Counted from the stretch's first letter, positions 31,944 through 41,776 are shown. The stretch: DNA of 61,584 bases from an uncultured Bacteroidales bacterium (GCA_944326255.1 CALVDG010000014.1:1-61584); one strand, 5' to 3'. Program-made: numbers and translations. The notes: a model not told the origin generated them from the sequence alone.

Positions 31944-33056
31944 TCATTGACGGAAAGTGACTTTGAGGAGGACTGGCTGGTGATCGGAGTAGCGGAAACC
32001 AAGATCGATTACATTGACCGAGTCTACGCTGAAGCCGTCGGAGACGTAGAAGTAGTCGGTGACGGTGAGGACGGATTCCGGACCGTAGGGTACGTTGAGG
32101 TGGCGCAGGGTTCTGGCCGAGGAGTCCCAGGCTATGCGGCCTGTGCCCCGGAGGAGGGCTGTGTCAAGGGCCACGGTGGTAAAATGCGGATTGGATGTCT
32201 CGGCGGGGCCAGGTATGTACTCGGGCGGATACTGGTTCCAGTCGCCGCCGATGATGAACGGAGTGCCATGTGAGGCAAGTCTTGAGGTCAGCTTGCCAAG
32301 CCAGCGGATCTCGGCGGTGCGCATACCGCCGGTGTCGTAGGCGGTGTTGTGGGTGTTTCCGATGACGATGCTGCCGCCGTCAGCGAGGCGAAAGGTGGCT
32401 GTGAGCAGGCAGCGCTTGAGATTGAATATGCTGACGGGCCAGGGGAAGCGCGACGGATACTGCCATCTGTGGACTTCTTCCGGCTCAATGCGGCTCATCA
32501 GGACCACTCCGCTGGCCACACGTCCCATAGGAGCCTTGACCGGTATGGGTACAAAGAAAGACTTGTAGTTGTATGCCAGATAGATGTGATAATCGGGAAA
32601 AGCCTCTTGCAGCATTTTTACCTCATTGATTCTGTAGGTGCGCCGGGAGCACTCGTCCACTTCCTGAAGGAGGATGATGTCGGGACTGTGGCGGCGGATC
32701 TCCTCGACGATGCCGTCAATATTGGCCAGAGTCCGCTCCCTGGACGTGCGTACCTGCGTACCGCCGTCGTAGAAGAAATCCATGTCGTCCCCCAGGCCTC
32801 CGTAGCCGATGTTCCAGCATAGGATGGAGAGGGAGTCTGGGAGCACTCCGGTCATAGTCCCGGATATGCCTGATCCGTTGGAGTTATGCGGAACTTCCGG
32901 ACGGTCTTCGGTTCTGGATGAAAGCCCGGATAAGTTCGGCAGTTCTTCTTTGTCGGCCGGACGGTAATCAGTGATGGCTGCTGTCAGCAGGAAAATAGTA
33001 AACGCAGTTACGGCAGCCGCCAGTATGTAAAGTACGAAATGCATTGTATGTCTCAT
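31944..33056 (-). CDS. Membrane-anchored endonuclease/exonuclease/phosphatase family protein
   Basis: This 370-residue protein has one N-terminal transmembrane segment (about residues 5-28), a short linker, and an EEP catalytic domain. LSILCWNIGYGG, DIILLQEVDE (metal-binding E), NTHNTAYD, GGDWNQYP and the final YSDHQPVLLKV (catalytic D-H) are present in the expected order. The periplasmic location and lack of nucleic-acid-specific features fit a phosphodiesterase or phosphatase of unknown substrate. It is a single gene on the minus strand, without a clean consensus promoter. Confidence 0.87.
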   Translation of the reverse strand: MRHTMHFVLYILAAAVTAFTIFLLTAAITDYRPADKEELPNLSGLSSRTEDRPEVPHNSNGSGISGTMTGVLPDSLSILCWNIGYGGLGDDMDFFYDGGTQVRTSRERTLANIDGIVEEIRRHSPDIILLQEVDECSRRTYRINEVKMLQEAFPDYHIYLAYNYKSFFVPIPVKAPMGRVASGVVLMSRIEPEEVHRWQYPSRFPWPVSIFNLKRCLLTATFRLADGGSIVIGNTHNTAYDTGGMRTAEIRWLGKLTSRLASHGTPFIIGGDWNQYPPEYIPGPAETSNPHFTTVALDTALLRGTGRIAWDSSARTLRHLNVPYGPESVLTVTDYFYVSDGFSVDSVNVIDLGFRYSDHQPVLLKVTFRQ

Positions 33057-33373
33057 TTCCGATGAATAGATTATTCATAAAGGTAAAGATAGAAAAAGAA
33101 ATTTATATCCGCAAAATACGCTTAATGTCACTATACATTCTAGTTGTGGTGAAAAGTGATGACGATCAGGTAATTTGAAAAATGCAAAAATGTAATAAGC
33201 CCTTGAAATAATCATATTTCGGGCAAATTTGTGCCATCTTACATTTTTTGAAAAGAAGAAGTCGTTAATAATTAAGGATTTGAAACATAACGAAAATGCA
33301 TAGTGATATTCACATTCGTTTACATTCGTTCATAGTGGCGTTGTGGGGTTTGTTTGCGGCTGTTCCGTCAAAA
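33057..33373. other. Gene-free AT-rich region with nested inverted repeats
   Basis: No coding sequence is supported. An outer inverted repeat (33185-33195 with 33239-33250, one extra T in the right arm) encloses a hairpin (33199-33224; GCCC and GAAATA pairing with TATTTC and GGGC around an ATCA loop, with a 2-base bulge). A direct repeat CATTCGTTTA/CATTCGTTCA occurs at about 33311-33332. Confidence 0.45.
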
Positions 33374-33410
33374 TGAAAAAGGCTGTGCCGGGAATCTCTC
33401 AGCACAGCCT
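33374..33410 (-). terminator. Rho-independent terminator after pckA
   Basis: Read on the minus strand, AGGCTGTGC pairs with GCACAGCCT (33380-33388 with 33402-33410), followed by a run of T. It lies about 97 bases beyond the pckA stop codon. Confidence 0.75.
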
Positions 33411-33506
33411 CTATGAATTATTTTAAAATCCAGTCATTCCATCCGAGAAGTGGCAGAATGGGTAAAGTGCAAGACAACGCCGCAGTTCCCCTTATTCTGG
33501 CAAATC

Positions 33507-35111
33507 TTAGAGCTTGGGGCCGGCGGCTACGAGGGCCTTTCCAGCCTCATTGCCGGTGAACTTCTCGAAGTTCTTCACGAAGCGCCCGGCGAGATCCTTG
33601 GCCTTAACCTCCCACTCCTCAGGAGTAGCGTAGGTGTTGCGGGGATCGAGGATGTGAGTGTCCACCTGATCGAGTTTGGTGGGGATGGCAAGGTTGAAGT
33701 AAGGGATGGTTGTGGTCTCAGCCTTGTCCATGCTGCCGTCGAGGATGCGGTCGATGATGGCGCGGGTATCCTTGATGGAGATACGCTTGCCGGTACCGTT
33801 CCAGCCGGTGTTCACGAGGTAAGCGGTGGCGCCGACTTTCTCCATTCTCTTCACGAGTTCCTCACCGTACTTGGTGGGATGCAGGGAGAGGAATGCAGCT
33901 CCGAAGCAAGCGGAGAAGGTGGGGGTGGGCTCGGTGATGCCGCGCTCAGTGCCGGCGAGCTTGGCGGTGAAGCCGCTCAGGAAGTAGTATTTGGTCTGCT
34001 CGGGGGTCAGCTTGGAAACGGGAGGAAGTACTCCGAATGCATCGGCGGTCAGGAAGATGACCTTGGAAGCGTGACCGGCCTTCGATACAGGCTTAACGAT
34101 GTTCTTGATGTGGTAGATAGGGTAGGATACGCGGGTGTTCTCGGTAACGCTCTTGTCGGCGAAGTCGATCTTGCCGTTGGCATCCACAGTTACGTTCTCG
34201 AGGAGAGCGTCGCGGCGGATGGCGTTGTAGATGTCGGGCTCGTTCTCCTTGGAGAGGTTGATTACCTTGGCGTAGCATCCGCCCTCGAAGTTGAAGATAC
34301 CGTCATCGTCCCAGCCGTGCTCGTCGTCACCGATCAGGCGGCGCTTGGGATCTGTGGAGAGGGTGGTCTTACCTGTTCCTGAGAGACCGAAGAAGATGGC
34401 TGTGTCACCGTCCTCGCCGCAGTTGGCGGAGCAGTGCATGGAAGCGATGCCGCGCAGGGGGAGGAGGTAGTTCATGTAGGAGAACATACCCTTCTTCATC
34501 TCGCCGCCGTACCAGGTGTTCAGGATTACCTGCATCTTCTCGGTGAGGTTGAAGACTACCGCTGTCTCGGAGTTCAGACCGAGCTCCTTGTAGTTCTCTA
34601 CCTTGGCCTTGGAGGCTGTGAGCACTACGAAGTCAGGCTCGCCGTAATTGGCCAGTTCCTCGTCGGTGGGGCGGATGAACATGTTCTTTACGAAATGTGC
34701 CTGCCATGCCACCTCCATGATGAAGCGGATCTTCTGACGGGTGTTCTCGTTGGCACCGCAGAAGGTATCCATCACGTAGAGCTTCTTGCCCGAAAGCTCC
34801 TTGGAAGCGAGGTCCTTGAGGACTTTCCAGGTCTCCTTGGTCACGGGCTTGTTGTCATTCTTATATTCATCGGAAGTCCACCACACAGTGTCCTTCGATG
34901 TCTCGTCCATTACGAAGAACTTGTCCTTGGGCGAACGGCCGGTGTAGATACCGGTCATCACATTCACTGCTCCGAGTTCGGTCAGCTGGCCTTTCTCATA
35001 GCCTGTCAGCGAGGGGTCCATCTCGGCCTCAAAGAGCTGCTCATACGAAGGATTGTAGATGATTTCCGGTGTTCCGGTAATACCGTACTTGGTCAAATCG
35101 ATTTTTGCCAT
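33507..35111 (-). CDS. pckA: Phosphoenolpyruvate carboxykinase (ATP)
   Basis: The ATP-type PEPCK interconverts oxaloacetate and PEP; in gut Bacteroidota it commonly runs in the carboxylating direction for succinate production. The 534-residue protein has [11 protein letters not shown], the P-loop [12 protein letters not shown] (first glycine of GLSG at residue 242), [14 protein letters not shown] with metal-binding residues, and the substrate-binding [15 protein letters not shown]. Length is normal. It has its own strong terminator and no operon partner; recQ is divergent and starts about 100 bases away. Confidence 0.97.
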   Translation of the reverse strand: MAKIDLTKYGITGTPEIIYNPSYEQLFEAEMDPSLTGYEKGQLTELGAVNVMTGIYTGRSPKDKFFVMDETSKDTVWWTSDEYKNDNKPVTKETWKVLKDLASKELSGKKLYVMDTFCGANENTRQKIRFIMEVAWQAHFVKNMFIRPTDEELANYGEPDFVVLTASKAKVENYKELGLNSETAVVFNLTEKMQVILNTWYGGEMKKGMFSYMNYLLPLRGIASMHCSANCGEDGDTAIFFGLSGTGKTTLSTDPKRRLIGDDEHGWDDDGIFNFEGGCYAKVINLSKENEPDIYNAIRRDALLENVTVDANGKIDFADKSVTENTRVSYPIYHIKNIVKPVSKAGHASKVIFLTADAFGVLPPVSKLTPEQTKYYFLSGFTAKLAGTERGITEPTPTFSACFGAAFLSLHPTKYGEELVKRMEKVGATAYLVNTGWNGTGKRISIKDTRAIIDRILDGSMDKAETTTIPYFNLAIPTKLDQVDTHILDPRNTYATPEEWEVKAKDLAGRFVKNFEKFTGNEAGKALVAAGPKL

Positions 35112-35200
35112 TGTCTATAGAATTAATTGATAAATACTAATCTTGTAAAATATTTCAATGTCGCTCCCTCTCTTGCAAAATTTTTGCCAAAAATATTTAA

Positions 35201-35208
35201 TATATTTG
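35201..35208 (+). promoter_or_regulatory. -7 promoter element for recQ
   Basis: TATATTTG, a perfect match, ends 5 bases before a GTG at 35214 that is the best start for RecQ. If used, the transcript would begin at or next to the start codon. Confidence 0.5.
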
Positions 35209-35213
35209 TGATT

Positions 35214-36947
35214 GTGAAAGAAATCTTGCAAAAATATTGGGGGTATACTTCTTTCCGTCCCAAGCAGGAGGAGATAATCTCCTCTGCACTGGCGGGAGAG
35301 GATGTCCTGGCCATTCTGCCGACCGGCGGAGGCAAGTCACTCTGCTTCCAGGTACCGACTATGATGAGGGAGGGACTGGCGGTGGTGGTGTCGCCACTCA
35401 TATCGCTGATCAAGGACCAGGTACAGAATCTCAGGGCCAGGGGCATCAAGGCTATGGCCGTACATTCGGGCATGACCCGCAGGGAGATAGACATCGCGCT
35501 GGACAACGCCGTGTACGGAGACTACAAGTTCCTGTATCTGTCGCCGGAGAGGCTGCGTACCGACCTGTTCCGGACCAGGGTGCAGAAGATGCAGGTCTGC
35601 TTTCTGGTAGTGGACGAGGCGCACTGCATCTCCCAGTGGGGCTACGATTTCAGACCGGACTACCTGCTGATATCAAATATCAGGGAACTGCTTCCAGATG
35701 TGCCTGTGATAGCGCTTACTGCGACGGCCACTCCGGATGTCGCGAAGGATATCGAGGAGAAGCTCGGCTTCAGGAAGGACAATATCATCTGTTCCGGGTT
35801 TGAACGCCCTAATCTGTCGTATGTCGTGCGCAATACCGAGAATAAGTTCGGTGCCCTGCTCTCGCTCTGCAATGCTGTGTCCGGAACGGGTATCGTGTAT
35901 GTGCGGGAGAGAAAGGCGGCCAGGGACATCGCCTCGTTTCTGGTGTCGCAGGGAGTGGATGCCGGCTTCTATCATGCGGGCCTGAGCAAGGAGGAGCGCA
36001 ACGACGTTCAGGAGAGATGGAAGAGGGGAGACCTGAGGATCATCGCGGCCACCAACGCGTTCGGTATGGGAATAGACAAGCCGGACGTGCGCTTTGTCTG
36101 TCATTTCGACCTGCCCGAGGCAGTGGAGTCGTACTATCAGGAGGCAGGACGCGCCGGTAGGGACGGTCTGCGCTCATGGGCCGTGCTGCTGTGGAACAAG
36201 TCGGATATCAAGCGTCTGGAGGCCATATACCAGAGCAGTTTCCCCGGTCTGGACTATATCGCTGACATATATCAGAAGGTGTTCAAGTTCCTGGGCATAG
36301 CCTATGAGGACGGAGCGGGGGCAGTATGCAAGTTCAATCTGCTGGAGTTCGTAAGGCGGTACCGTCTCAACGCTGCCATGGCTTACAATGCCATAAAGTA
36401 TATTGAGATATCGGGATACTGGACTTTGACAGAGGAAATAGACAATCCCACGCGGATCATGTTCATAGTCAACAGGGACGACCTGTACCGCGTGCAGCTG
36501 TCGGACCCGTCCCTGGATACATTCATAAAGGCTCTGATGCGGATATACCCGGGACTCTTCTCGCATCTGGTGGCGATAGACGAAGAATATGTGGGCAAGG
36601 TGACGATGAACTCGTCAAGGGCAGTGAAGCAGAAGCTCCTCCAGCTCTCCCGCAGCGGAGTGCTCAGATATATTCCCAAGGTGCGCTCTCCTCTGATATG
36701 TTTTGCGGGTGAAAGACTTACCCCGGACAACCTTTATCTGTCCGAGACGGTTTACGGGCGGCGCAAGGCCATGTTCAAGGAAAGGCTGGATGCCATGTAC
36801 CGGTACATCTCACCGGTAAGCGACCGGTCGGCAGCCCAGTCAGCCTGCCGCAGCCGCCGCCTGTCCGCGTATTTCGGACAGGAGCAGTGCAGGCCCTGCG
36901 GCATATGCGACCTCTGCGCTCCCGGCGAGACGTCTCTTCTTTTATAG
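35214..36947 (+). CDS. recQ: RecQ family ATP-dependent DNA helicase
   Basis: RecQ helicases unwind 3'-tailed DNA in repair and recombination. This 577-residue protein has FRPKQEEII, Walker A ILPTGGGKS (K41), DEAH at residues 134-137, SATAT-like ALTATATPDV, and motif VI QEAGRAGRDG. The cysteine cluster (CRPCGICDLC) lies at the extreme C-terminus and there is no HRDC domain, as in the shorter RecQ paralogues common in Bacteroidota. A GTG at 35214 (KEILQKYWGY follows) is chosen as start; the frame is open further upstream, but that part overlaps the promoter. It converges on the caspase gene with a 10-base gap. Confidence 0.92.
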   Translation: MKEILQKYWGYTSFRPKQEEIISSALAGEDVLAILPTGGGKSLCFQVPTMMREGLAVVVSPLISLIKDQVQNLRARGIKAMAVHSGMTRREIDIALDNAVYGDYKFLYLSPERLRTDLFRTRVQKMQVCFLVVDEAHCISQWGYDFRPDYLLISNIRELLPDVPVIALTATATPDVAKDIEEKLGFRKDNIICSGFERPNLSYVVRNTENKFGALLSLCNAVSGTGIVYVRERKAARDIASFLVSQGVDAGFYHAGLSKEERNDVQERWKRGDLRIIAATNAFGMGIDKPDVRFVCHFDLPEAVESYYQEAGRAGRDGLRSWAVLLWNKSDIKRLEAIYQSSFPGLDYIADIYQKVFKFLGIAYEDGAGAVCKFNLLEFVRRYRLNAAMAYNAIKYIEISGYWTLTEEIDNPTRIMFIVNRDDLYRVQLSDPSLDTFIKALMRIYPGLFSHLVAIDEEYVGKVTMNSSRAVKQKLLQLSRSGVLRYIPKVRSPLICFAGERLTPDNLYLSETVYGRRKAMFKERLDAMYRYISPVSDRSAAQSACRSRRLSAYFGQEQCRPCGICDLCAPGETSLLL

Positions 36948-36957
36948 GAATTTGAAT

Positions 36958-39609
36958 CTACAGTTTCCAGGATTTCCAGTTTTCATCAATACCCGGGCCT
37001 GAAATTAATTCCGGAGTCTGTTCAGAGTCGTTGATCCAGACAGAGTTGGACTGGACATTGGCCTTGACGTCTTTGAAGAGTTCCTCTATCGTTATGTCTC
37101 CTTTAGTGTCTTTAAGCTTCTTGAGCAGGAAATATGTGAACATTCCGTGCCTTTTCTCTTCGTAAGGCATGGATCTCTGGGTGGCTGAAGACGCAGTCAT
37201 GACTACCATGTTCCCGCTGACGGGAGTATTCTTTGGCTGAATTACGATGCCGCGTCCCATACCGCTGTAGCAGGCATCCAGAAACATCATGGCCCTCTTG
37301 CATCCGCTTCCGCTGATAGTCGCGTACATATCTTCCAGTTTTATGCCTTCAGAAGGTGATGTCGTGCTTACATCTACCGGAATGAGGTAACTTTCCTTGG
37401 ACTTGCCGTCCACCTGCCCGTGTCCGGCGTAGTAGACATAAAGTTCCACATTCCCGGGATATATTCCCGCAATTCTGGCGAGCTTGTTGATGTTGAATTT
37501 CATCTGAGAATAGGTGGCGTTCTTGAGCATGATGATGTTTTCCTCGGGTACTCCGACTATCTTTATCGCATATTCCTTGAAAGCATCTGCGTCATTGACG
37601 GCAAAGTCTACATTGGGCTCGTATAGAGTCTGCTGTTTGAATGAATTGTAGTCTTCATTACCGATGATGAGCGCATATTTATTGATGTCCGGAGAAGCCG
37701 TTTGCGTAAGTCCCGTCAACAGTTCCGATCTCTCGATGGTTCCCCCGTCCGGAGTTTCCATCATTATATCCTGCATCTGCGTATAGAAAGATGATTGTGT
37801 TGCCGAAGGCTGTACTTGGAGCAGGCTTACCTCCATGTTCATCTTTCCTGTTTCAAACAGAAAGTACTTTATATCCTGATGTTTTCCGGTAAATTCAGAG
37901 AGAGTGGCGACTATTGAGAGCTGTGCTGCAGGAGAGACTGTGCTGTCCAGGGCAAAAGTCCTCCTGAATATCTTCGTGGCTCCCGGCGCAATGTCACCGA
38001 CGTTGGAGAGAGAGTCCAGCGGGGTTATGCCTGCAGGCCATATCATATCTACTTTGACGTTTTTCGCGATGTCGGTTCCTTCGTTCATTACGGAGAATTC
38101 GAGTATGGCCTTGTTGCCGGGATTCAGCGGGGAGTGATCTACTGAATGTATCCAGTATGATGCCAGTATGGGTTTACATTCGTTGATCCCGACTGCGGAG
38201 AATGTCATTGGTTCGGTGACGGCCTGCATCTGATTGTCCGCTATCGCTTTGATAGTGATCTGAATATCATCAGACGAAATGTCCATAGGGGCTGTGCCGT
38301 CAAATGAGACGGTCACATCGTTGCCAGCTCGGAGTGTGTCTATATGCTGAGTGTTGCCCGAATAGAAGAAACCGGATGCCTGCTCAGATTTGCCTGTCAG
38401 GGACACATTTATATTTACGGCATCTTCATTTCCATGATTCGCAAGATTTACCGTGATCTTAAAATCTTCGCCGGACTCAACTGTGGCGTTGTCGTTCATG
38501 TCGCTCAGAGTCAGCTGATCAATCTGGAGGTCGGGGTAGGTGTCGTCCTTATCGGCCATCCTGATCAGACCGTTGCGGCCAGAGTAGACAACATAGGCCA
38601 TACCGTCATTAAAATCAGATGTGTATGAGAAAATCGTGTCTATGACAATCTTTCCGCTCTTGTCAATGAATCCATACTTTCCATTGCAGCAAATCCACGC
38701 CTTGCCTTCCGAGAAATCTCCTGCTGCGGAGCAGTCGTCAGGAAGTGTAAGGACGGGAATGCCCAGAGTGTTGAGATACATAAGCGGCCCTTGTTCTGAT
38801 TTTACGAGAACACGTCCTTCACTGAATCTGGAGATCATGTCGTATCTGACCGGCAGCAGAGAATACTCGTCTCCCTGATATTTTACGAAGATGAATTTGC
38901 CTCCTTGCTCTATGAATCCGCTCCCATCCGGAAGGAACTGGGTCCGGTTTGCAGGGTTGAGAGGAAAATCCAGTCTGTGTTTGCGGCCGTTTTTCTCTAT
39001 AGAGAATGATTTGCCCTTGAACAGGACGAAGGCTGTATTTCCGTAAAAGTCACTGGCTGCATCGAACTCTGGTTCCATGATAAAGAGCCCCTTTGTGTCA
39101 ATGTATCCGTATTTGTCCTTTCCATTGATGCTTTTCTTGACTTTCGCCAGTCCGCTGCTGTATGGATAAAAGGTCAGATTATCGGGAAGGTGCTGACGTT
39201 TCCCGTCAGATGAGAGATAGTAGTTCTCACTGCCGGTCTCGGCAAGAGCATACCCGTCGGAAAAAGGAGAGATATTGTCATAGATACACTCAAAGACAGT
39301 CTTGCCGTGAATGTCTATTACGCCCCATTTGCCGTCAAGTTTTACAATAGCCAGACCGTTTTCAAATGCTCCTGCTTCCTCGTATTGCGATAGAATGGCA
39401 ATATTGCCGTTCTTGTCCATATAGCCCCATTTACCTGCTACGCAGTAAGGAGCCATGCCCTCTGAGTAGGTTTTTAGAATCTGTCCTTGAACCGGACGTA
39501 TCCATTTGAAAGGTGCTGGGTTTCGATGCGGTGCTTCTTCTGCGGATGCATTGCCTGTGAGCAGCAGTGCACAGAGTGTCAAAACAGAGAAAATATGAAG
39601 GTGTCTCAT
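36958..39609 (-). CDS. WG-repeat, CARDB-like, caspase-family exported protein
   Basis: This 883-residue protein has a signal peptide (cleavage after about NASA, residue 23). Residues about 40-350 contain WG-type repeats (GKWGYMDKNG, GKWGVIDIHG, DKYGYIDTKG, GKYGFIDKSG and weaker ones). Residues about 360-590 contain two segments like CARDB/APHP adhesion domains (NANHG-like and NEGTDIAKNV). The caspase domain starts near residue 645 (YALIIGNEDYN) and has the catalytic pair H730 (YAGHGQ) and C780 (FLDACYSG), so it should be an active cysteine protease outside the cytoplasm. It follows the DUF4384 gene after 13 bases. The substrate is unknown. Confidence 0.88.
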   Translation of the reverse strand: MRHLHIFSVLTLCALLLTGNASAEEAPHRNPAPFKWIRPVQGQILKTYSEGMAPYCVAGKWGYMDKNGNIAILSQYEEAGAFENGLAIVKLDGKWGVIDIHGKTVFECIYDNISPFSDGYALAETGSENYYLSSDGKRQHLPDNLTFYPYSSGLAKVKKSINGKDKYGYIDTKGLFIMEPEFDAASDFYGNTAFVLFKGKSFSIEKNGRKHRLDFPLNPANRTQFLPDGSGFIEQGGKFIFVKYQGDEYSLLPVRYDMISRFSEGRVLVKSEQGPLMYLNTLGIPVLTLPDDCSAAGDFSEGKAWICCNGKYGFIDKSGKIVIDTIFSYTSDFNDGMAYVVYSGRNGLIRMADKDDTYPDLQIDQLTLSDMNDNATVESGEDFKITVNLANHGNEDAVNINVSLTGKSEQASGFFYSGNTQHIDTLRAGNDVTVSFDGTAPMDISSDDIQITIKAIADNQMQAVTEPMTFSAVGINECKPILASYWIHSVDHSPLNPGNKAILEFSVMNEGTDIAKNVKVDMIWPAGITPLDSLSNVGDIAPGATKIFRRTFALDSTVSPAAQLSIVATLSEFTGKHQDIKYFLFETGKMNMEVSLLQVQPSATQSSFYTQMQDIMMETPDGGTIERSELLTGLTQTASPDINKYALIIGNEDYNSFKQQTLYEPNVDFAVNDADAFKEYAIKIVGVPEENIIMLKNATYSQMKFNINKLARIAGIYPGNVELYVYYAGHGQVDGKSKESYLIPVDVSTTSPSEGIKLEDMYATISGSGCKRAMMFLDACYSGMGRGIVIQPKNTPVSGNMVVMTASSATQRSMPYEEKRHGMFTYFLLKKLKDTKGDITIEELFKDVKANVQSNSVWINDSEQTPELISGPGIDENWKSWKL

Positions 39610-39622
39610 AGCTGATTATATG

Positions 39623-40417
39623 TTATTGGATGACGATTGCTTCGCGGCAAGCGGCCCTTTCGTCTGCAGGTATGGTGTATATCCATTTGAGAACAGTGTC
39701 AAAAGTGATGTTGTCCTCCAGAAAGGGAATATCGCGCTTTGTTGCAACTGCAATGAAATTGATGGTCTCGAATTTATGTGATTTGTCCAGTTTTTCCATT
39801 GTGTACTCTATGGTTGGATTAATCGGGAACTTGTACTCTAAATCTTTCTTGAAGAGCATGTCTGAATCATAATCACTCGGATATATGAGCGAGCCCCCGT
39901 TGTCATCGAACCAGAATATCTTGAGATAGGCATCGTGGCCGTAAACCCGTATTGAGAATGTCAATATTTCCCCGTTCTCATAGATTCCCATTAAGCCGTC
40001 AGTCTCCATCTGAAATGTCAGGTCAACCTTGGTGTCAACTAGTTTGACATCAGCGTCTATGGTGGCCACAGCATATCGTCTGCCGTCAATAACTTCCTCG
40101 GAATAATTTACATCCTTGACTGTAATGAGGCCGTTTACTTCCAATGTAGTCATACGTGAGAGCACCTGACTGAACTCACTTCCGTCATCTTCATTGATCA
40201 GACCTGTTACGGACCATAGTCTTTCTGAAACACCGGCTTTGCGCATGGCATTGATCTTGGCGTCTTCCAGAGCTTTCTGCTCAGCCTGTGACAGGGACAG
40301 GTCTCTGGTAATCTCGCAGCGGCCGGTCACATTGCGGACTTTCTTGTTCTGTGCATAACCGGAATACCCCGGAATGGTCAATAGCAGCACTATTGTCAGA
40401 ATTAGGATTCGTCTCAT
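39623..40417 (-). CDS. DUF4384 domain exported protein
   Basis: This 264-residue protein has a signal peptide (cleavage after about residue 22, GYAQ). The first half (EQKALEDAKINAMRKAG) resembles LPP20-like modules; the second half (GEILTFSIRVYGHDAYLKIFW, LIYPSDYDSD) matches DUF4384. DUF4384 domains are often fused or adjacent to bacterial caspases, and here the caspase gene follows by 13 bases. It has its own -7 box, so the pair is probably transcribed independently of the OmpA gene upstream. It is probably a periplasmic partner or sensor; that role is inferred from context. Confidence 0.82.
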   Translation of the reverse strand: MRRILILTIVLLLTIPGYSGYAQNKKVRNVTGRCEITRDLSLSQAEQKALEDAKINAMRKAGVSERLWSVTGLINEDDGSEFSQVLSRMTTLEVNGLITVKDVNYSEEVIDGRRYAVATIDADVKLVDTKVDLTFQMETDGLMGIYENGEILTFSIRVYGHDAYLKIFWFDDNGGSLIYPSDYDSDMLFKKDLEYKFPINPTIEYTMEKLDKSHKFETINFIAVATKRDIPFLEDNITFDTVLKWIYTIPADERAACREAIVIQ

Positions 40418-40445
40418 CGTTTAAATTCACGTTAAAAATAACATA

Positions 40446-40453
40446 CAAAGATA
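40446..40453 (-). promoter_or_regulatory. -7 promoter element for the DUF4384-caspase pair
   Basis: TATCTTTG on the minus strand, 28 bases before the ATG at 40417, lying downstream of the OmpA-gene terminator region as read on the minus strand. Confidence 0.5.
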
Positions 40454-40474
40454 TACTAAAAAGCGCAGATGACA

Positions 40475-40511
40475 TAAAAAAACTGCCGGTTGAACAAAAT
40501 CTTCCGGCAGT
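40475..40511 (-). terminator. Rho-independent terminator after the OmpA-family gene
   Basis: Read on the minus strand, ACTGCCGG pairs with CCGGCAGT (40482-40489 with 40504-40511) and is followed by seven T. It lies 27 bases past the stop codon at 40538. Confidence 0.75.
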
Positions 40512-40537
40512 CTCCTATCGTATGGTTTACGGTGCGC

Positions 40538-41776
40538 TTATTTGATGATGACTGTCTGATTGCCTTCTGAGTTGAAAGGCTGCTGGTCAGCTCCGGCTCC
40601 TTTGTATGTAAGCATGTCGGCCGGAATCCCCATATGTACAAGATACTCGTATACCACGCGTGCCCGTTTTTGGGCCAAGGCTATGTTCCTGTCGTGGGCT
40701 CCTGTCTTGAAGTCAGCATAGCCGGTAATAGTGTAGACATAGTCCTGAGGTCCTTTCTTGATCTGGTCGGAAAGAACTGTCAGACGGATCTGATCCTCGC
40801 GTGTGAGGACGGCCATGCCGAAATCGAAGAAGACCATCTCTTCAGGAGTGGCTTCGTCAAGGGCCTTCTGATTGCGTAGATTGTCCAGCTCTTCATTGGC
40901 TTCCGCAAGCTCCTTCTCGGCTATGTCCGCGCGTTGACTGGCTGTCGCGGCGTTCTCTTGGGTTTCTGCAAGCCGGCTTTCAAGACTGTTCTCTTTTTCT
41001 TTGGCAGCCAAGGCGGCTTCTTCGGCCTCTCTCATCATCGTCTTTATGTCCTCAAGAGTATATCCGGCGGCACCGCGCTGGAAGTCCCTCTTGCCGAAGC
41101 GGTAAGTTACACCGACAGATATGTCTCCATTGCCGAGGAAACGGCCTCTGCCTGAGTACTGTACTGGGTTGAGGCTTGCCATTCCCAGAATACCTCTGAG
41201 CTCAAGGTTGATGTCCACACTGGGAGACACTCTGAATTTATTGATCAGACCGGCAGTAAAAGCGAAATTGGCGGGGGCATCCATGGTACCGGACGCGGTT
41301 TTGGATGCATCGGTGAAATTGCTGCCATACAGTCCCATTCCGGCGAACAGCACTGCATAGTAAACCCTGTTCTCCTTGTATCCGCCGATCCAGTTGGACA
41401 TGTTCAGCATCGCGTCCACGTGCCCGTAAAGGAACGGCCATTTGATCTTCTCGTCGCTGCGGACTGTGTTGAAATTGCCGCCTTGAAGACCGGCCCTGAC
41501 ACCGACTACAGGATGGAGCCATTTGGCAACGGTGATTTCTCCGTTGATTCCGAATCTGTCGCCCCACGCTCCCTGGTTGTTGCTGCTGTATACGGAAAAT
41601 CCTGTCCCGAATCCGAGGGAGATTTCCCAATTGTCCCAGAATTTGTTGGAGACAAACCCTTTGAAACTTGGATAGGGGGCTGTGTCTGTTTTCAATGAGT
41701 CCTTGCTGTCTCCCGCTCTAAGAGTAAGAGATGATAATAGCAGGAAAAAAGAAAGAATGAAGTAAATCTTTTTCAT
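40538..41776 (-). CDS. OmpA family outer-membrane protein
   Basis: This 412-residue protein has a signal peptide (ending near TLRAG, residue 22), an N-terminal barrel-like region of about 210 residues rich in aromatic/glycine strands (ISLGFGTGFSVYS, VGVTYRFG), a coiled-coil linker of about 60 residues (EEAALAAKEKENSLESRLAE), and a C-terminal OmpA domain (YTITGYADFKTGAHDRN then LAQKRARVVYEYL) that binds peptidoglycan. It probably links the outer membrane to the cell wall. It has its own promoter and terminator, and precedes the DUF4384-caspase pair on the same strand. Confidence 0.9.
   Translation of the reverse strand: MKKIYFILSFFLLLSSLTLRAGDSKDSLKTDTAPYPSFKGFVSNKFWDNWEISLGFGTGFSVYSSNNQGAWGDRFGINGEITVAKWLHPVVGVRAGLQGGNFNTVRSDEKIKWPFLYGHVDAMLNMSNWIGGYKENRVYYAVLFAGMGLYGSNFTDASKTASGTMDAPANFAFTAGLINKFRVSPSVDINLELRGILGMASLNPVQYSGRGRFLGNGDISVGVTYRFGKRDFQRGAAGYTLEDIKTMMREAEEAALAAKEKENSLESRLAETQENAATASQRADIAEKELAEANEELDNLRNQKALDEATPEEMVFFDFGMAVLTREDQIRLTVLSDQIKKGPQDYVYTITGYADFKTGAHDRNIALAQKRARVVYEYLVHMGIPADMLTYKGAGADQQPFNSEGNQTVIIK

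Noticed and set aside
33423..33460. tRNA-Leu-like fragments (TTAAAATCCAGT followed by a GTGGCAGAATGGGTA-like stretch)
   Set aside because: The pieces recall parts of tRNA-Leu but are in the wrong order, and no acceptor stem or T-arm can be drawn. It may be chance or a very old remnant.
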